From Bifidobacterium sp. ESL0763 (lineage in GTDB: Bacteria; Actinomycetota; Actinomycetes; Actinomycetales; Bifidobacteriaceae): a stretch of 64,000 bases of DNA. The stretch is from positions 248,001 to 312,000 of the forward strand of contig NZ_JAQTHW010000002.1 of the NCBI RefSeq assembly GCF_029433395.1, written 5' to 3'. The position numbers and the translations under genes were made by a program. Shown piece by piece: positions 16,796 to 27,546 of the stretch. Each line of letters starts with the position of its first letter. The stretch's first letter is position 1. The notes below the pieces were generated by a model. The model saw only the letters and a program-made list of their open reading frames with translations. It had not been told where the DNA came from and did not search any database.

Positions 16796-17245
16796 GTGAA
16801 AACTTTCACACCGAAGCCAGCTGACCTGACTCACGACTGGTACATCATCGACGCCACCGACGTGGTGCTGGGCAAGCTTGCGACCAGGGCCGCGCTTTTG
16901 CTGCGCGGCAAGAACAAGCCGACGTTCGCGCCCAACGCCGATCTCGGCGACCACGTCATCATCATCAATGCCGAGAAGATCGCTCTGACCGGCAAGAAGA
17001 TGGACAAGGTCCTCTACGCGCATTCCGGCCGCCCGGGTGGCCTGCGCGCCGACAGCTATGCCAAGCTGCTCAAGACCAATCCTGCCCGCATCGTCACGAC
17101 CGCGGTCAAGGGCATGATGCCGAAGAACCGCCTGTCCAGGGTCGAGCTCGATCGTCTCCATGTCTTCGCTGGCCCCGATCACCCGCACACCCCTCAGAAG
17201 CCCCAGCCCATCGAAGTCGACAAGATTTCGCAGCAGGGCAAGTGA
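16796..17245 (+). CDS. rplM: 50S ribosomal protein L13
   Basis: An early-assembly protein of the large subunit, 149 residues, with the family blocks [19 protein letters not shown] and the conserved HPHTPQKP end. The start codon is GTG, preceded by AAGGAAAAGG. It forms a two-gene operon with rpsI, 21 bp apart, the usual bacterial pairing. Confidence 0.97.
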   Translation: MKTFTPKPADLTHDWYIIDATDVVLGKLATRAALLLRGKNKPTFAPNADLGDHVIIINAEKIALTGKKMDKVLYAHSGRPGGLRADSYAKLLKTNPARIVTTAVKGMMPKNRLSRVELDRLHVFAGPDHPHTPQKPQPIEVDKISQQGK

Positions 17246-17266
17246 ACCGAAAGGAGACAATGAATC

Positions 17267-17761
17267 ATGGCTGAAAACAACAATGGTAACTCCGCGGTTC
17301 AAGAGACCGAAGAGGAAATGACTTCGTACAGCACCGAGACCAACTCCGGCGCTGGCACCGGCACCTCGCAGATCGCCCCGGGCTATGGCACCGGCCGCCG
17401 CAAGGAAGCCGTCGCCCGCGTGCGTCTGGCTCCGGGTTCCGGCAAGTGGACCATCAACGGCCACAGCCTCGAGGAGTTCTTCCCCTCGCGTCTGCAGCAG
17501 CGTGAGGTCAACTCCCCGATCGTCCTGCTCAAGCTCGAGAACAAGTTCGACATCAACGTCCTGGTCAACGGCGGCGGCACCACCGGTCAGGCCGGCGCCA
17601 TCCGCCTCGGCGTGGCCCGCGCTCTGAACGCCATCGACCGCGACGCCAACCGCGCCACGCTCAAGAAGGCTGGCTTCCTCACCCGCGACGCCCGCGTCGT
17701 GGAGCGCAAGAAGGCTGGTCTGCACAAGGCACGTCGCGCCCCGCAGTTCTCGAAGCGTTGA
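17267..17761 (+). CDS. rpsI: 30S ribosomal protein S9
   Basis: A protein of 164 residues whose C-terminal tail (RRAPQFSKR) reaches the P-site tRNA anticodon. The family block [15 protein letters not shown] starts near residue 43. The 40-residue N-terminal extension is acidic, Gln/Glu/Thr/Ser-rich and typical of actinobacterial S9. SD AAAGGAG precedes the ATG. It is the last gene of the rplM operon. Confidence 0.97.
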   Translation: MAENNNGNSAVQETEEEMTSYSTETNSGAGTGTSQIAPGYGTGRRKEAVARVRLAPGSGKWTINGHSLEEFFPSRLQQREVNSPIVLLKLENKFDINVLVNGGGTTGQAGAIRLGVARALNAIDRDANRATLKKAGFLTRDARVVERKKAGLHKARRAPQFSKR

Positions 17762-17782
17762 TCTCGCTTTCCAACTGTTGCG

Positions 17783-17820
17783 AATCCCTCCCGGCCGATC
17801 GGTCGCGGAGGGATTTTCGT
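17783..17820 (+). terminator. Terminator of rplM-rpsI
   Basis: A perfect 9-bp stem (AATCCCTCC with GGAGGGATT) with a 15-nt loop is followed by a short T run. Confidence 0.75.
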
Positions 17821-17881
17821 ATTCGCGTTCGCCCGCTGGCCGCCTTGCCCGGCCCGAAGTCACAGGCAAAGGTTCGATGAT

Positions 17882-18102
17882 GCGACCATAAGCATGGTTT
17901 CGCGTGCTTTTCGTCGCATCCACGTTCGCCCTGCGTTCAAAAGCAGAAAAAGCGCCGTCATATACTGCTTTTGAACGCGCTTGTCGATTACCTAGCGTTC
18001 AAAAGCAGGAAAGCCCCGTCATTTATCTGCTTTTCAACGCATCGATCGCGTTCCCTGCGTTCAAAAGCAGAAAATCGCCGTCAGTTATCTGCTTTTCGAC
18101 GC
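17882..18102. repeat. Alternating-arm hairpin array E (one GCAC-type plus three 46-bp hairpins)
   Basis: A 36-bp GCAC-subtype hairpin (17882-17917) is followed by 46-bp hairpins at 17933-17978, 17995-18040 and 18057-18102, with exact 16-bp spacers. The three loops share a core like CGCCGTCAT, so the units arose by local duplication. It sits between the rpsI terminator and the S10 operon leader. Confidence 0.9.
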
Positions 18103-18402
18103 GATGGGTGGGTGTCGGCATCCACCCGGGCGCGTGTGGGAAACGCTGGAATCACCGCCGATACCAGCGACACGCCCGAATTTTCCTAGTAGCCCCCCGA
18201 TGGTTTAATAGAACAGTTGCCTGTTTTGGGCTCGCAAATTGTTATTCAAAAGAGCGGGTGCAACCCAGTCGCCTTGGAAACAAGGGGATTGCAGTGTTGC
18301 ACACTGATGTGGTTGGCCACGGGATTTCCCGGGGGTCGTACGCGCCGGTGTCCTTCAAACGGGTTGGTAATGTCAACAAATCGCTAGAAAGGGCGGACGG
18401 CA
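18103..18402 (+). promoter_or_regulatory. Promoter and leader region of the S10 operon
   Basis: This gene-free 300 bp precedes rpsJ. An AT-rich element (GGTTTAATAGAAC near 18202-18214) is a candidate -10 region. GAAAGGGCGGACGGCA supplies the rpsJ ribosome-binding site. S10 operons are commonly autoregulated by L4 through the leader, but I cannot draw a confident L4-binding structure. Confidence 0.4.
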
Positions 18403-18711
18403 ATGGCGGGACAGAAAATCCGCATCAGGCTTAAGTCCTATGACCATGAGGTCATCGACCAATCGGCGAAGAAAATCGTCGAGACGGTCACGAACGCGGG
18501 CGCCACTGTGGTGGGCCCGGTTCCTCTGCCTACCGAGAAGAACGTTTTCGTGGTAATTCGTTCTCCTCATAAATACAAGGATTCTCGCGAGCATTTCGAG
18601 ATGCGCACCCATAAGCGCCTCATCGACATCGTGGACCCGACCCCCAAGGCCGTGGATTCGCTGATGCACATCGATTTGCCTGCGGATGTCAACATCGAGA
18701 TCAAGCTGTAG
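18403..18711 (+). CDS. rpsJ: 30S ribosomal protein S10
   Basis: A protein of 102 residues with the family block [20 protein letters not shown] and the loop [10 protein letters not shown]. Besides its place in the 30S head it is the NusE subunit of antitermination complexes. First gene of the S10 operon, 14 bp ahead of rplC. Confidence 0.98.
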   Translation: MAGQKIRIRLKSYDHEVIDQSAKKIVETVTNAGATVVGPVPLPTEKNVFVVIRSPHKYKDSREHFEMRTHKRLIDIVDPTPKAVDSLMHIDLPADVNIEIKL

Positions 18712-18725
18712 GGAGGGGAGAATCA

Positions 18726-19379
18726 ATGTCGTTGCAGAAAGCAAACCGCTCTGCTCTGCTGGGCCGCAAGCTCGGTATGTCGCAGGTGTGGGACGAGAAC
18801 GGATTCTTCGTCCCCGTGACGCTCGTGGATGTGTCCACCAACGTGGTCACGTGCGTCAAGACCGAGGAGACGGATGGCTATAAGGCCGTCCAGCTCGGCT
18901 ATGGCCAGATCGATCCGACGAAGGTGACCAAGCCCATGGCCGGTCACTTCGCCAAGGCGGGCGTCACCCCGCGTCGTCACTTGGTCGAGGTCCGCACGGA
19001 GGACGCCGAGGAGTTCAAGCCCGGTCAGGAACTGACCGCCGAGCTCTTCGCCGACGGCTCCGAAGTGGACGTCACCGGTACGACCAAGGGCAAGGGCTTC
19101 GCCGGTACCATCAAGCGCTGGGGCTTCAAGTCCTATCGTCGTACCCACGGCTCTCACAAGAACGAGCGTCGTCCCGGTTCGGTCGGCGCGTGCGCCACTC
19201 CGAGCCGCATCCTGAAGGGCAAGCGCATGGCCGGCCGTATGGGCCATGTCACCTCCACGGTGCAGAACCTCGAGATCGTCTCCTCCGACGTGGAGAACGG
19301 CGTCATCGCCATCAAGGGTGCCCTTCCCGGGCCCAAGGGTGGCATCGTCCTGCTCCGCACGGCTGTGAAGGGAGCCTGA
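18726..19379 (+). CDS. rplC: 50S ribosomal protein L3
   Basis: A protein of 217 residues opening with [16 protein letters not shown]. The conserved [17 protein letters not shown] loop reaches toward the peptidyl transferase centre. SD GGGAGGGGAG precedes the ATG. It lies 6 bp upstream of rplD. Confidence 0.98.
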   Translation: MSLQKANRSALLGRKLGMSQVWDENGFFVPVTLVDVSTNVVTCVKTEETDGYKAVQLGYGQIDPTKVTKPMAGHFAKAGVTPRRHLVEVRTEDAEEFKPGQELTAELFADGSEVDVTGTTKGKGFAGTIKRWGFKSYRRTHGSHKNERRPGSVGACATPSRILKGKRMAGRMGHVTSTVQNLEIVSSDVENGVIAIKGALPGPKGGIVLLRTAVKGA

Positions 19380-19385
19380 TAAATC

Positions 19386-20045
19386 ATGGCTAACGTAACA
19401 CTCAATGTCACAGACGCCAAGGGCAAGTCCGCAGGGTCCGTCGAGGCTCCCGCCGAGATCTTCGGTATCTCGAACGAGGACGTCGAGGCGCACGTCCCGC
19501 TGATCCACCAAGTGGTCATCGCGCAGCTCGCGGCCGCCCGTCAGGGCACCCACGCTGTCAAGACCCGCGGCATGGTCTCCGGCGGCGGCAAGAAGCCTTG
19601 GAAGCAGAAGGGCACCGGTCGCGCCCGCCAGGGTTCGACCCGCGCTCCCCACTGGGTCCACGGTGGTGTGGTGCACGGACCGGTTCCGCGCAGCTATGCC
19701 CAGCGCACCCCCAAGAAGATGAAGGCCAGCGCCCTGCGCTATGTGCTTTCCAACCGCGCGAACGCCGGTCGTGTCGCGGTCGTCGACTTTGGCATCAAGG
19801 ACACCCCGTCCACCAAGGCCGCCATCGCCGCCCTCACCCCCGTGAGCAACAACCAGTTCACCACCGTCGTGCTCTCTCGCGACAACGTGAACGAGTGGCT
19901 CTCCGTTCGTAACATCCCGACGGTGCATGTGCTCTTCGCAGATCAGCTCAACACCTACGATGTGGTGACCGCTCAGTACGTCGTCTTCAGCAAGGATGGC
20001 TTCGATGCCTTCGTCGCTGCGAAGACTGAGCCTAAGGAGGCCTGA
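19386..20045 (+). CDS. rplD: 50S ribosomal protein L4
   Basis: A protein of 219 residues. The extended tunnel loop is visible ([19 protein letters not shown]). In many bacteria L4 represses its own operon. The start ATG overlaps the AAATC after the rplC stop, with weak SD, suggesting translational coupling. Confidence 0.98.
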   Translation: MANVTLNVTDAKGKSAGSVEAPAEIFGISNEDVEAHVPLIHQVVIAQLAAARQGTHAVKTRGMVSGGGKKPWKQKGTGRARQGSTRAPHWVHGGVVHGPVPRSYAQRTPKKMKASALRYVLSNRANAGRVAVVDFGIKDTPSTKAAIAALTPVSNNQFTTVVLSRDNVNEWLSVRNIPTVHVLFADQLNTYDVVTAQYVVFSKDGFDAFVAAKTEPKEA

Positions 20046-20049
20046 ACCA

Positions 20050-20346
20050 ATGGTCGCTATTCATAACCCCGCCCACGATGTCATCATCAAGCCCGTCGTC
20101 TCCGAAAAGAGCTACGCGGCAGGTGACCGTGGCCAGTACACCTTCGTGGTCGCGCCCGATGCAAACAAGGTGCAGATCAAGCAGGCTATTGAAGAGATCT
20201 TCAAAGTCAAGGTGACGAACGTCAACACCCTCAACCGTGCAGGCAAGCGTCAGCGCACCCGCACCGGTTTCGGTCAGCGTGTCAATGAGAAGCACGCGAT
20301 CGTGACCCTGGCAGAGGGCCAGACGATCGACATCTTCGGTAACTGA
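20050..20346 (+). CDS. rplW: 50S ribosomal protein L23
   Basis: A protein of 98 residues at the tunnel exit where trigger factor and SRP dock. The family block [11 protein letters not shown] is near the N-terminus. The ATG at 20050 follows AAGGAGG placed inside the end of rplD. The codons further upstream overlap rplD and are not used. Confidence 0.98.
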   Translation: MVAIHNPAHDVIIKPVVSEKSYAAGDRGQYTFVVAPDANKVQIKQAIEEIFKVKVTNVNTLNRAGKRQRTRTGFGQRVNEKHAIVTLAEGQTIDIFGN

Positions 20347-20381
20347 AGGTTAGCCGAGAAAGTCAAAGGAAGAACTACATT

Positions 20382-21212
20382 ATGGCTATCCGCGTTTATA
20401 AGCCGACGACTCCGGGCCGTCGTAACGCGTCCGTGTCGGATTTCTCCGACCTCACGCGCTCCACGCCTGAGAAGTCGCTGGTACGCAAGCTCAGCAAGAC
20501 TGGCGGTCGTAACTCTTACGGCCGTGTGACCTCCCGCCATCGCGGCGGCGGCCACAAGCGCCAGTACCGTCTCATCGATTTCAAGCGTTGGGACAAGGAC
20601 GGCGTGCCTGCCAAGGTCGCTGAGATCGAATACGATCCGAACCGCTCCGCACGCATCGCGCTGCTGCACTATGCAGACGGCGAGAAGCGCTACATCATCG
20701 CCCCCGAGGGTGTCAAGCAGGGCGACGTGATCGAGACCGGCGAGAAGGCCGATATCAAGCCCGGCAACAATCTGCCGCTGCGCAATATCCCCACCGGTAC
20801 CATCGTCCACGCCATCGAGCTCCGCCCCCTGGGCGGCGCCAAGATCGCGCGTTCCGCAGGCGCGGGCGTCCAGCTCGTCGCCAAGGACGGCGCATACGCC
20901 CAGCTGCGCATGCCCTCTGGCGAGATTCGCAACGTCGATGCGCGCTGCCGCGCCACCGTCGGTGAGGTCGGCAACTCCGACCACGCCAACGTGCAGCTCG
21001 GCAAGGCCGGTCGCGCCCGCTGGATGGGTCGCCGCCCGATCACCCGTGGCGAGTCGATGAACCCTGTGGACCATCCGCATGGTGGCACCACCCGCGGCGG
21101 CAAGCCGCCAGTGTCGCCTTGGGGCAAGGGCGAGGTTCGTACTCGTCATCCGAAGAAGGCTTCGAACAAGATGATTGTCCGTCGTCGTCCCAATGGCAAG
21201 AACCGCAAGTAA
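20382..21212 (+). CDS. rplB: 50S ribosomal protein L2
   Basis: A protein of 276 residues needed for subunit joining and peptidyl transfer. Family blocks [16 protein letters not shown] and [10 protein letters not shown], with the key His, are present, and the C-terminus is basic. SD AAGGAAG lies upstream of the ATG. Confidence 0.98.
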   Translation: MAIRVYKPTTPGRRNASVSDFSDLTRSTPEKSLVRKLSKTGGRNSYGRVTSRHRGGGHKRQYRLIDFKRWDKDGVPAKVAEIEYDPNRSARIALLHYADGEKRYIIAPEGVKQGDVIETGEKADIKPGNNLPLRNIPTGTIVHAIELRPLGGAKIARSAGAGVQLVAKDGAYAQLRMPSGEIRNVDARCRATVGEVGNSDHANVQLGKAGRARWMGRRPITRGESMNPVDHPHGGTTRGGKPPVSPWGKGEVRTRHPKKASNKMIVRRRPNGKNRK

Positions 21213-21226
21213 GGAGCGTCGAACAG

Positions 21227-21505
21227 ATGTCACGTAGCATCAAGAAGGGCCCCTTCGTCGACGCCCATTTGCAGAAGAAAGTCGACGAACAGAACGAGAA
21301 GGGCACGAAGAACGTCATCAAGACGTGGTCGCGCCGTTCCATGATCACCCCTGACTTCATCGGTCACACCTTCGCGGTGCACGATGGTCGTAAGCATGTC
21401 CCGGTGTTCGTCACCGAGTCCATGGTCGGCCACAAGCTCGGCGAATTCGCTCCGACGAAGACCTTCCGTGGTCACGTTCATGACGACAAAAAAGCCCGTC
21501 GCTAA
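21227..21505 (+). CDS. rpsS: 30S ribosomal protein S19
   Basis: A protein of 92 residues opening [12 protein letters not shown], with [20 protein letters not shown]. It binds the 30S head with S13. SD AAGGAG lies 10 nt before the ATG, directly after the rplB stop. Confidence 0.98.
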   Translation: MSRSIKKGPFVDAHLQKKVDEQNEKGTKNVIKTWSRRSMITPDFIGHTFAVHDGRKHVPVFVTESMVGHKLGEFAPTKTFRGHVHDDKKARR

Positions 21506-21520
21506 AGGAAGAGAAAGATT

Positions 21521-21880
21521 ATGGAAGCTAAAGCAATCGCACGTCACGTCCGTGTGACGCCGCGCAAGGCTCGCCGCATGGTCGACCTCATCCGTGGCAA
21601 GAAAGTGGACGAGGCCGTCACCATTCTGAAATTCGCTCCGCAGGATGCCTCCGAGCCTGTGCTCAAGGTCCTCAAGAGCGCCACCGCGAACGCGCGCGTC
21701 AAGGCCGACAAGGCCGGCGAGGCGTTCCGTGAGAACGACCTGTATGTCAAGGAGACCTTTGTGGACGAGGGTGTGACGCTCAAGCGTTTCCGCGCCCGTG
21801 CACAGGGCCGGGCCGGCCGCATCAACAAGCGCACCAGCCACATCACGGTCGTTGTCGCCAGCAAGGAAGGAGCCCGCTAA
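21521..21880 (+). CDS. rplV: 50S ribosomal protein L22
   Basis: A protein of 119 residues. The N-terminal block [20 protein letters not shown] and the tunnel-lining hairpin ([19 protein letters not shown]) are intact. SD AAAGGAAGAG precedes it. Two bases separate its stop from rpsC. Confidence 0.98.
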   Translation: MEAKAIARHVRVTPRKARRMVDLIRGKKVDEAVTILKFAPQDASEPVLKVLKSATANARVKADKAGEAFRENDLYVKETFVDEGVTLKRFRARAQGRAGRINKRTSHITVVVASKEGAR

Positions 21881-21882
21881 AG

Positions 21883-22704
21883 ATGGGTCAGAAGATCAAT
21901 CCCCTTGGCTATCGCCTGGGCATCACTGAAGACCACCGTTCCAAGTGGTTCTCCGACTCCAACAAGGTTGGCGAGCGTTACAGCGATTTCGTCCTCGAGG
22001 ACGACAAGATCCGCAAGGCCATGAACAAGGACCTCGAGCGTGCGGGCGTTTCCCGCATCGTCATCGAGCGTACCCGCGACCGCGTGCGTGTGGACATCCA
22101 CACCGCCCGTCCGGGCATTGTCATCGGCCGCCGCGGAGCCGAGGCCGAGCGCGTTCGCGCCAAGCTCGAGAAGATCACGGGCAAGCAGGTTCAGCTCAAC
22201 ATCTTCGAGGTGAAGAACTCCGCGCTCGACGCGCAGCTCGTCGCCCAGAGCATCGCCGAACAGCTGACCAACCGCGTCACGTTCCGTCGCGCCATGCGCA
22301 AGGCCCAGCAGGACGCCATGCGCGCCGGTGCCAAGGGCATCCGCATCAAGCTCTCCGGCCGCCTTGGAGGCGCTGAGATGAGCCGTTCCGAGTTCTATCG
22401 CGAGGGTCGCGTCCCGCTGCAGACCCTTCGTGCCTTGATCGATTATGGCTTCTTCGAGGCCAGGACCACCTACGGCCGCATCGGCGTGAAGGTCTGGATC
22501 TACAAGGGCGATATGACCGAGCATGAGTTCGATGAGCAGCAGGCCCAGCAGGGCAACAACCGTGGCCGTCGTGGCGATCGCCGCCCGCGCCGTGGTGGTC
22601 GTCCCGCTTCCGGCCCCCGTGGCTCCAAGCCCGAGGCCAAGGCGCCCGCGGCTCCGGCGAAGGCCGAAGCCCCCGCGCAGCCTGCGGCGGAAACGAAGGA
22701 GTGA
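21883..22704 (+). CDS. rpsC: 30S ribosomal protein S3
   Basis: A protein of 273 residues at the mRNA entry site. It opens [14 protein letters not shown], carries a KH domain with the GRRG loop ([19 protein letters not shown]), and has the S3 C-terminal domain. Residues from about 215 are an Arg/Gly- then Ala/Pro/Lys-rich tail, longer than in E. coli, a common actinobacterial extension. Confidence 0.98.
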   Translation: MGQKINPLGYRLGITEDHRSKWFSDSNKVGERYSDFVLEDDKIRKAMNKDLERAGVSRIVIERTRDRVRVDIHTARPGIVIGRRGAEAERVRAKLEKITGKQVQLNIFEVKNSALDAQLVAQSIAEQLTNRVTFRRAMRKAQQDAMRAGAKGIRIKLSGRLGGAEMSRSEFYREGRVPLQTLRALIDYGFFEARTTYGRIGVKVWIYKGDMTEHEFDEQQAQQGNNRGRRGDRRPRRGGRPASGPRGSKPEAKAPAAPAKAEAPAQPAAETKE

Positions 22705-22710
22705 GCAGAT

Positions 22711-23130
22711 ATGCTTATCCCAAAGAGGACTAAGTACCGTAAACAGCAGCGGCCGAAGCGCCGTGGCATGTCCAAGGGCGGCAACGAGATCGCGTTCGGC
22801 GACTATGGCATCCAGGCTCTGGCCCCTGCCTATATCACCAACCGCCAGATCGAGGCCGCTCGTATCGCCATGACCCGCTACATCAAGCGTGGCGGTCGTG
22901 TGTGGATCACGATCTTCCCCGATCGTCCCCTGACCAAGCACGCGCTCGGAAGCCGAATGGGTTCCGGCAAGGGCACCCCCGAATCGTGGATTGCCAACGT
23001 GCATCCCGGTCGCGTGATGTTCGAGATCGGCGGTGTCGATGAGACGACTGCGAGGGAAGCCCTTCGCCGCGCCATCGACAAGCTGCCGATGAAGTGCCGT
23101 ATTATCGCTCGTGAAGGCGGTGACATCTGA
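22711..23130 (+). CDS. rplP: 50S ribosomal protein L16
   Basis: A protein of 139 residues opening [19 protein letters not shown]. It contacts the A-site tRNA. Its last base is the first base of the rpmC start, so the two are translationally coupled. Confidence 0.98.
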   Translation: MLIPKRTKYRKQQRPKRRGMSKGGNEIAFGDYGIQALAPAYITNRQIEAARIAMTRYIKRGGRVWITIFPDRPLTKHALGSRMGSGKGTPESWIANVHPGRVMFEIGGVDETTAREALRRAIDKLPMKCRIIAREGGDI

Positions 23131-23384
23131 TGGCAGTCGGAACTGCAGACTATAGCATCAAGAATCTCAACGAGAAGACCAATGCCGACATCGAGGGCTT
23201 GCTCAAGAAGTCCAAGGAAGAGCTGTTCAACCTGCGCTTCCAGAATGCCACCGGCCAGCTCGACAACTCGGCCAGGCTCAAGGCCGTGCGCCACGACGTC
23301 GCCAGGATGTACACCGTCCTGCGCGAGCGTGAGCTTGGCATCAGCCAGGAGCCTGAGTCGGGCAAGAAGACTGAGGAGAAGTAA
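23130..23384 (+). CDS. rpmC: 50S ribosomal protein L29
   Basis: A protein of 84 residues near the tunnel exit. The family block [19 protein letters not shown] is present. It has short N- and C-terminal extensions (ending GKKTEEK). Overlaps the rplP stop by one base. Confidence 0.96.
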   Translation: MAVGTADYSIKNLNEKTNADIEGLLKKSKEELFNLRFQNATGQLDNSARLKAVRHDVARMYTVLRERELGISQEPESGKKTEEK

Positions 23385-23386
23385 GC

Positions 23387-23653
23387 ATGGCTGAGAAGCA
23401 AGAGCGTAACTTCCGCAAGACCCGCAGCGGCTATGTCGTGTCCGACGCGATGGACAAGACCATCACCGTCGAGCTCGAGCTGCGCACGACCCACCCGCTC
23501 TACGGCAAGGTCGTCCGCTCCACTCGCAAGGTCAAGGTCCATGACGAGCACAACGACGCCCACATTGGCGACCGCGTGAGTATCATGGAGACTCGGCCCT
23601 TGAGCAAGACCAAGCGTTGGCGTCTCGACTCCATTATCGAGCGCGCCAAGTAA
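23387..23653 (+). CDS. rpsQ: 30S ribosomal protein S17
   Basis: A protein of 88 residues with the OB-fold block [17 protein letters not shown] and [18 protein letters not shown]. An early 16S rRNA binder. Separated by 2 bp from rpmC; a 71-bp gap to rplN follows. Confidence 0.98.
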   Translation: MAEKQERNFRKTRSGYVVSDAMDKTITVELELRTTHPLYGKVVRSTRKVKVHDEHNDAHIGDRVSIMETRPLSKTKRWRLDSIIERAK

Positions 23654-23724
23654 CAAGTTCGGCAAGGCTCCGCTGCTCACCTTCGCGGGTGGCAGGGGAG
23701 AACCAGCGCGGCTAAGGAGAATCA

Positions 23725-24093
23725 ATGATTCAGCAGGAAACGCGGCTTCATGTCGCCGACAACACGGGTGCCAAGGAGATCTTGGCCATCCGAGTGCTCG
23801 GCGGATCGAAGCGACGCTATGCCGGCATCGGCGACGTCATCGTCGCCTCCGTCAAGGATGCCATCCCTGGCGGGTCGGTCAAGAAGGGCGACGTGGTCAA
23901 GGCCGTCGTCGTCCGCACAGTCAAGGAGCACCGCCGCAACGACGGCTCCTACATCAAGTTCGATGAGAACGCCGCCGTCATTCTCGGCTCTGGTCATGAG
24001 CCGAAGGGCACGCGTATCTTTGGACCGGTCGGTCGTGAACTGCGCGACAAGCGCTTCATGAAGATCGTGTCCCTCGCCCCGGAGGTGATCTGA
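23725..24093 (+). CDS. rplN: 50S ribosomal protein L14
   Basis: A protein of 122 residues opening [19 protein letters not shown], with [11 protein letters not shown]. It forms an inter-subunit bridge and binds the silencing factor RsfS. It begins the spc-type gene block; SD AAGGAG is clear. Confidence 0.98.
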   Translation: MIQQETRLHVADNTGAKEILAIRVLGGSKRRYAGIGDVIVASVKDAIPGGSVKKGDVVKAVVVRTVKEHRRNDGSYIKFDENAAVILGSGHEPKGTRIFGPVGRELRDKRFMKIVSLAPEVI

Positions 24094-24094
24094 G

Positions 24095-24430
24095 ATGGTA
24101 GCCAAGATCAAGACCGGCGACCAGGTCAAGGTCATCCGCGGCAAGGACCGCGGCAAGGAAGGCAAAGTGACCCGCGTGCTGCCCAACGATCGTCTGATCG
24201 TCGAGGGCGTGCAGATCGTCAAGAAGCACGTCCGCGCCACGCAGCAGGGCCAGGAGTCCGGCATCGTCTCCGTCGAGGCGCCGATCCACCGCTCCAACGT
24301 CATGGTCATCGACCCGGAGACCAAGAAGCCGACCCGCGTCGGCGTCAAGGTCACCACCGAGGCCCATGACGGCAAGGTCAAGACCGTCCGCACCCGCATC
24401 GCCAAGAAGTCAGGAAAGGAGCTGGCATGA
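24095..24430 (+). CDS. rplX: 50S ribosomal protein L24
   Basis: A protein of 111 residues with an N-terminal KOW motif ([19 protein letters not shown]). An assembly initiator of the large subunit. One base separates it from rplN, and it overlaps rplE by 4 bp (ATGA). Confidence 0.98.
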   Translation: MVAKIKTGDQVKVIRGKDRGKEGKVTRVLPNDRLIVEGVQIVKKHVRATQQGQESGIVSVEAPIHRSNVMVIDPETKKPTRVGVKVTTEAHDGKVKTVRTRIAKKSGKELA

Positions 24431-24999
24431 CCGATACAGCAGTTGAAGCGCCGGCAACACCGCGCCTGAAGCAGCAGTACATCGACAAGATCGTGCCCGA
24501 GCTCGAGAAGGAATTCAAGTATTCCAACCCGATGCAGGTGGCCAAGGTCCAGAAGGTCGTCGTCTCGATGGGCGTCGGTGCCGCGGCTCGCGACTCCAAG
24601 CTCATGGAGGGCGCCGTCCGCGACCTCACGGCCATCACCGGCCAGAAGCCGAAGATCACCAAGGCCAAGAAGTCCGTCGCGCAGTTCCATCTGCGTGAGG
24701 GCCAGGCCATCGGCGCGTACGTCACCCTGCGTGGCGACCGCATGTGGGAGTTCCTCGACAGGCTGCTCACCCTCGCGCTGCCCCGCATCCGCGATTTCCG
24801 CGGCATCAGCGGCAAGCAGTTCGACGGCCAGGGCAATTACAACTTCGGTCTCACCGAGCAGTCCATGTTCCACGAGATCGATCCCGATGCGATCGATCAC
24901 CAGCGCGGCATGGACATCACCGTGGTGACCAGCACCAAGGATGACCAGGAGGCTCGGGTTCTGCTCAAGCATCTTGGCTTCCCCTTCAAGGAGAACTGA
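24427..24999 (+). CDS. rplE: 50S ribosomal protein L5
   Basis: A protein of 190 residues that binds 5S rRNA. Blocks [16 protein letters not shown] and [19 protein letters not shown] are present. The N-terminus has a short acidic extension. Translationally coupled to rplX through an ATGA overlap. Confidence 0.98.
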   Translation: MTDTAVEAPATPRLKQQYIDKIVPELEKEFKYSNPMQVAKVQKVVVSMGVGAAARDSKLMEGAVRDLTAITGQKPKITKAKKSVAQFHLREGQAIGAYVTLRGDRMWEFLDRLLTLALPRIRDFRGISGKQFDGQGNYNFGLTEQSMFHEIDPDAIDHQRGMDITVVTSTKDDQEARVLLKHLGFPFKEN

Positions 25000-25000
25000 A

Positions 25001-25186
25001 ATGGCAAAAACCGCTTTGAGAAACAAGGCAGCTGCCAAACCAAAGTTCAAGGTGCGCGGCTATACGCGCTGCCGGGTTTGCGGCCGTCCCCACTCCGTAT
25101 ATCGCAAGTTCGGCCTGTGCCGCATCTGCCTTCGCGAGAAGGCGCACCGCGGCGAGCTGCCCGGAGTTACGAAGTCCAGTTGGTAA
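25001..25186 (+). CDS. rpsN: 30S ribosomal protein S14, zinc-binding type Z
   Basis: A protein of 61 residues. The zinc ligands C24-x2-C27 and C40-x2-C43 are intact, placing it in the short zinc-dependent type. ATG at 25001 follows AAGGAG and lies 1 bp past rplE. A hairpin-rich 87-bp gap then precedes rpsH. Confidence 0.97.
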   Translation: MAKTALRNKAAAKPKFKVRGYTRCRVCGRPHSVYRKFGLCRICLREKAHRGELPGVTKSSW

Positions 25187-25273
25187 ACATCGACGCTGAA
25201 GGTCCCCTCCCCGGTCGTCGCTGAAACGGCGGCCGGTGGGAGGAAACCACGGCGAGAAAGGGCGTTAGCCCAC

Positions 25274-25672
25274 ATGACAATGACAGATCCAATCGCAGAC
25301 ATGCTCACGCGTCTGCGTAATGCGAGTGCGGCAAAGCATGAGACCGTTGCTATGCCTTACTCCAAGTTCAAGGCGGCGATCGCCGAGATCCTGAAGCGTG
25401 AAGGCTACATCAGCGACTTCACCGCCAAGGATGCCCGCGTCGGCCAGGACCTTGAGATCACGCTGAAGTACGGCCAGAATGGCGAGCGCGCCATCCAGGG
25501 CATCAAGCGCATCTCCAAGCCCGGCCTGCGTCGCTACGCGAAGTCGGACGCACTGCCCATGCCCCTCGGTGGCATGGGTGTGGCCATCATCTCGACGAGC
25601 TCAGGCTTGTTGACCCAGAAGGAATGCCTCGACCGGGGCATCGGTGGCGAGATCGTCGCCTTCGTTTGGTGA
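25274..25672 (+). CDS. rpsH: 30S ribosomal protein S8
   Basis: A protein of 132 residues opening [17 protein letters not shown], with the C-terminal block [17 protein letters not shown]. In many bacteria S8 represses the spc operon. Preceded by GAGAAAGGGCG. Confidence 0.98.
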   Translation: MTMTDPIADMLTRLRNASAAKHETVAMPYSKFKAAIAEILKREGYISDFTAKDARVGQDLEITLKYGQNGERAIQGIKRISKPGLRRYAKSDALPMPLGGMGVAIISTSSGLLTQKECLDRGIGGEIVAFVW

Positions 25673-25689
25673 GAAAGGAGAGCTGAAAC

Positions 25690-26229
25690 ATGGCATCACA
25701 TATTGGTAAGCTCCCTGTCACCATCCCGGCAGGAGTAGAGGTAAGCATCAAGGGGCAGGAATTCAGCGTCAAGGGCGCCCAGGGTTCCGACTCCTACACG
25801 ATTCCCGAGGGCATCACCGCCAAGGTCGAGGACAACCAGATCCTCTTCGAGGCGGCGAATGACGACCGTCAGACCAGCGCCTACCACGGTCTCGCGCGTT
25901 CCATCGTGGCCTCCATGGTCCAGGGCGTGCACGAGGGCTTCACGAAGACCCTCGAGATCGTCGGCACCGGTTACCGTGCGCAGATGAAGGGCAAGGGCAT
26001 CGAGTTCTCGCTCGGCTATTCGCACACCATCACCGTCAACCCGCCCGAAGGCATCACCTTCGAGCTGCCGAACGCCAACCAGGTTGTCGTCAAGGGCACG
26101 GACAAGCAGGCAGTCGGCCAGGCCGCCGCCAACATCCGCAAGCTGAGGAAGCCGGAACCCTACAAGGGCAAGGGCATCAAGTACTCCGACGAGCACATCC
26201 TGCGCAAGGCTGGAAAGGCTGGTAAGTAA
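25690..26229 (+). CDS. rplF: 50S ribosomal protein L6
   Basis: A protein of 179 residues with two L6 repeats and the C-terminal signature [30 protein letters not shown] precedes the ATG. Confidence 0.98.
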   Translation: MASHIGKLPVTIPAGVEVSIKGQEFSVKGAQGSDSYTIPEGITAKVEDNQILFEAANDDRQTSAYHGLARSIVASMVQGVHEGFTKTLEIVGTGYRAQMKGKGIEFSLGYSHTITVNPPEGITFELPNANQVVVKGTDKQAVGQAAANIRKLRKPEPYKGKGIKYSDEHILRKAGKAGK

Positions 26230-26230
26230 G

Positions 26231-26602
26231 ATGACAGTCAAGATTTTCGGTAAGGGCAAGAAGGTCGCAAGACTGCGCCGTCACGCGCGTCTTCGCAAGC
26301 ACATCGCAGGTACCGCCGAGCGTCCGCGCCTGGTGGTCACCCGCTCCAACCGTCACATGGTCGCGCAGATCGTCGACGACACCAAGGGCATCACGCTGGC
26401 CAGCGAGTCCACCATCATGCATGATTTCGATGGGTTCAAGGGCACCAAGACCGAAGCGGCCCAGAAGGTCGGCGAGCTGATCGCCAAGAAGGCCAAGGAC
26501 GCGGGCGTCAGCTCCGTCGTCTTCGACCGTGGCGGCAACAAGTATCATGGTCGCGTCGCAGCCGTTGCTGAGGGCGCCCGTAAGGGAGGTCTTGCACTGT
26601 GA
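26231..26602 (+). CDS. rplR: 50S ribosomal protein L18
   Basis: A protein of 123 residues that carries 5S rRNA into the central protuberance. [20 protein letters not shown] and [14 protein letters not shown] are typical. It overlaps rpsE by 4 bp (GTGA), so the rpsE start is GTG. Confidence 0.98.
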   Translation: MTVKIFGKGKKVARLRRHARLRKHIAGTAERPRLVVTRSNRHMVAQIVDDTKGITLASESTIMHDFDGFKGTKTEAAQKVGELIAKKAKDAGVSSVVFDRGGNKYHGRVAAVAEGARKGGLAL

Positions 26603-27366
26603 GCGACAACGAAAAGGAAACCCAAGTGGCTGAAGAGAATCAGAGCACGCAGGCGTCCAACACCAAGTCCAACGACACCAGGCAGGGCCAGCATGGCGAT
26701 GCCCGTCGTGACGATCGTCGCGGTTCTCGCCGTGGCGGCCGTGGCGAGGGACGTCGCGGTGGCCGTCGCGGCCGTCACGATGACAACCATGGCGACGAGC
26801 TGCTCGACCGCGTGGTGACCATCAACCGCGTCTCCAAGACCCGCAAGGGCGGCCGCTCCATGAGCTTCGCCGCGCTGGTCGTGGTCGGCGACGGCAACGG
26901 CACCGTGGGTGTCGGCTACGGCAAGTCCCACGAGGTCCCGGCGGCGATCGCCAAGGGCCAGCTGGATGCCAAGAAGCACATGTTCACCGTTCCGCGCGTT
27001 CGCGGCACCGTGCCTCACACCGTCATCGGTCACGATGCGGCCGGCACCGTGTTCATGCGCCCGGCGGCCCCCGGCACCGGCGTGATCGCCGGTGGTGCGG
27101 TGCGCGCCGTCATGGAATGCGCGGGCATCACCGACATCCTGACCAAGTCCATGGGTAGCGCCACCGCGGTCAACGTGGTTCGCGCCACCGTCGATGGACT
27201 CAAGCAGCTCGAGGAGCCCGAGGAGATCGCGGCCCGTCGTGGACTGACGGTCGAGGAAGTCGCCCCCGATACATTGCTCCGCCAGCGCGCCGAAGGCATC
27301 GCCGAGGCACGCAAGGCCCGCGAAGAGGCCAAGGCGAAGCAGGAACAAGCGAAGGATGGTGAGTGA
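26599..27366 (+). CDS. rpsE: 30S ribosomal protein S5 with long basic N-terminal extension
   Basis: A protein of 255 residues. The S5 core starts near residue 70 ([20 protein letters not shown]) and includes the [12 protein letters not shown] block. The first 65 residues are Gln/Asn-rich and then Arg/Gly-rich ([18 protein letters not shown]), well beyond the E. coli length. GTG start coupled to rplR. Its stop overlaps the rpmD ATG by one base. Confidence 0.97.
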   Translation: MSDNEKETQVAEENQSTQASNTKSNDTRQGQHGDARRDDRRGSRRGGRGEGRRGGRRGRHDDNHGDELLDRVVTINRVSKTRKGGRSMSFAALVVVGDGNGTVGVGYGKSHEVPAAIAKGQLDAKKHMFTVPRVRGTVPHTVIGHDAAGTVFMRPAAPGTGVIAGGAVRAVMECAGITDILTKSMGSATAVNVVRATVDGLKQLEEPEEIAARRGLTVEEVAPDTLLRQRAEGIAEARKAREEAKAKQEQAKDGE

Positions 27367-27545
27367 TGGCTGATTTGAAGATCACTTTGCACCATGGTGT
27401 GGTCAACCGCAAGCCCAAGCAGCGCGACACCGTTCGCACCCTTGGCCTGCACAAGATCGGCCAGTCGGTTGTTCGCAAGGATTCCCCGGAAACCCGCGGC
27501 TTGGTCAATGCCGTCCGCAACCTGGTCACGGTCGAGGAGGTCTGA
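27366..27545 (+). CDS. rpmD: 50S ribosomal protein L30
   Basis: A protein of 59 residues with the core [23 protein letters not shown] at 27366 overlaps the rpsE stop (TGATG). One of the smallest genes of the cluster. Confidence 0.97.
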   Translation: MADLKITLHHGVVNRKPKQRDTVRTLGLHKIGQSVVRKDSPETRGLVNAVRNLVTVEEV

Positions 27546-27546
27546 A

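Noticed and set aside
17882-18102. CRISPR array
   Set aside because: Repeats alternate in orientation, arms are only 15 bp, loops within one array resemble each other, and no cas gene is present in the window.
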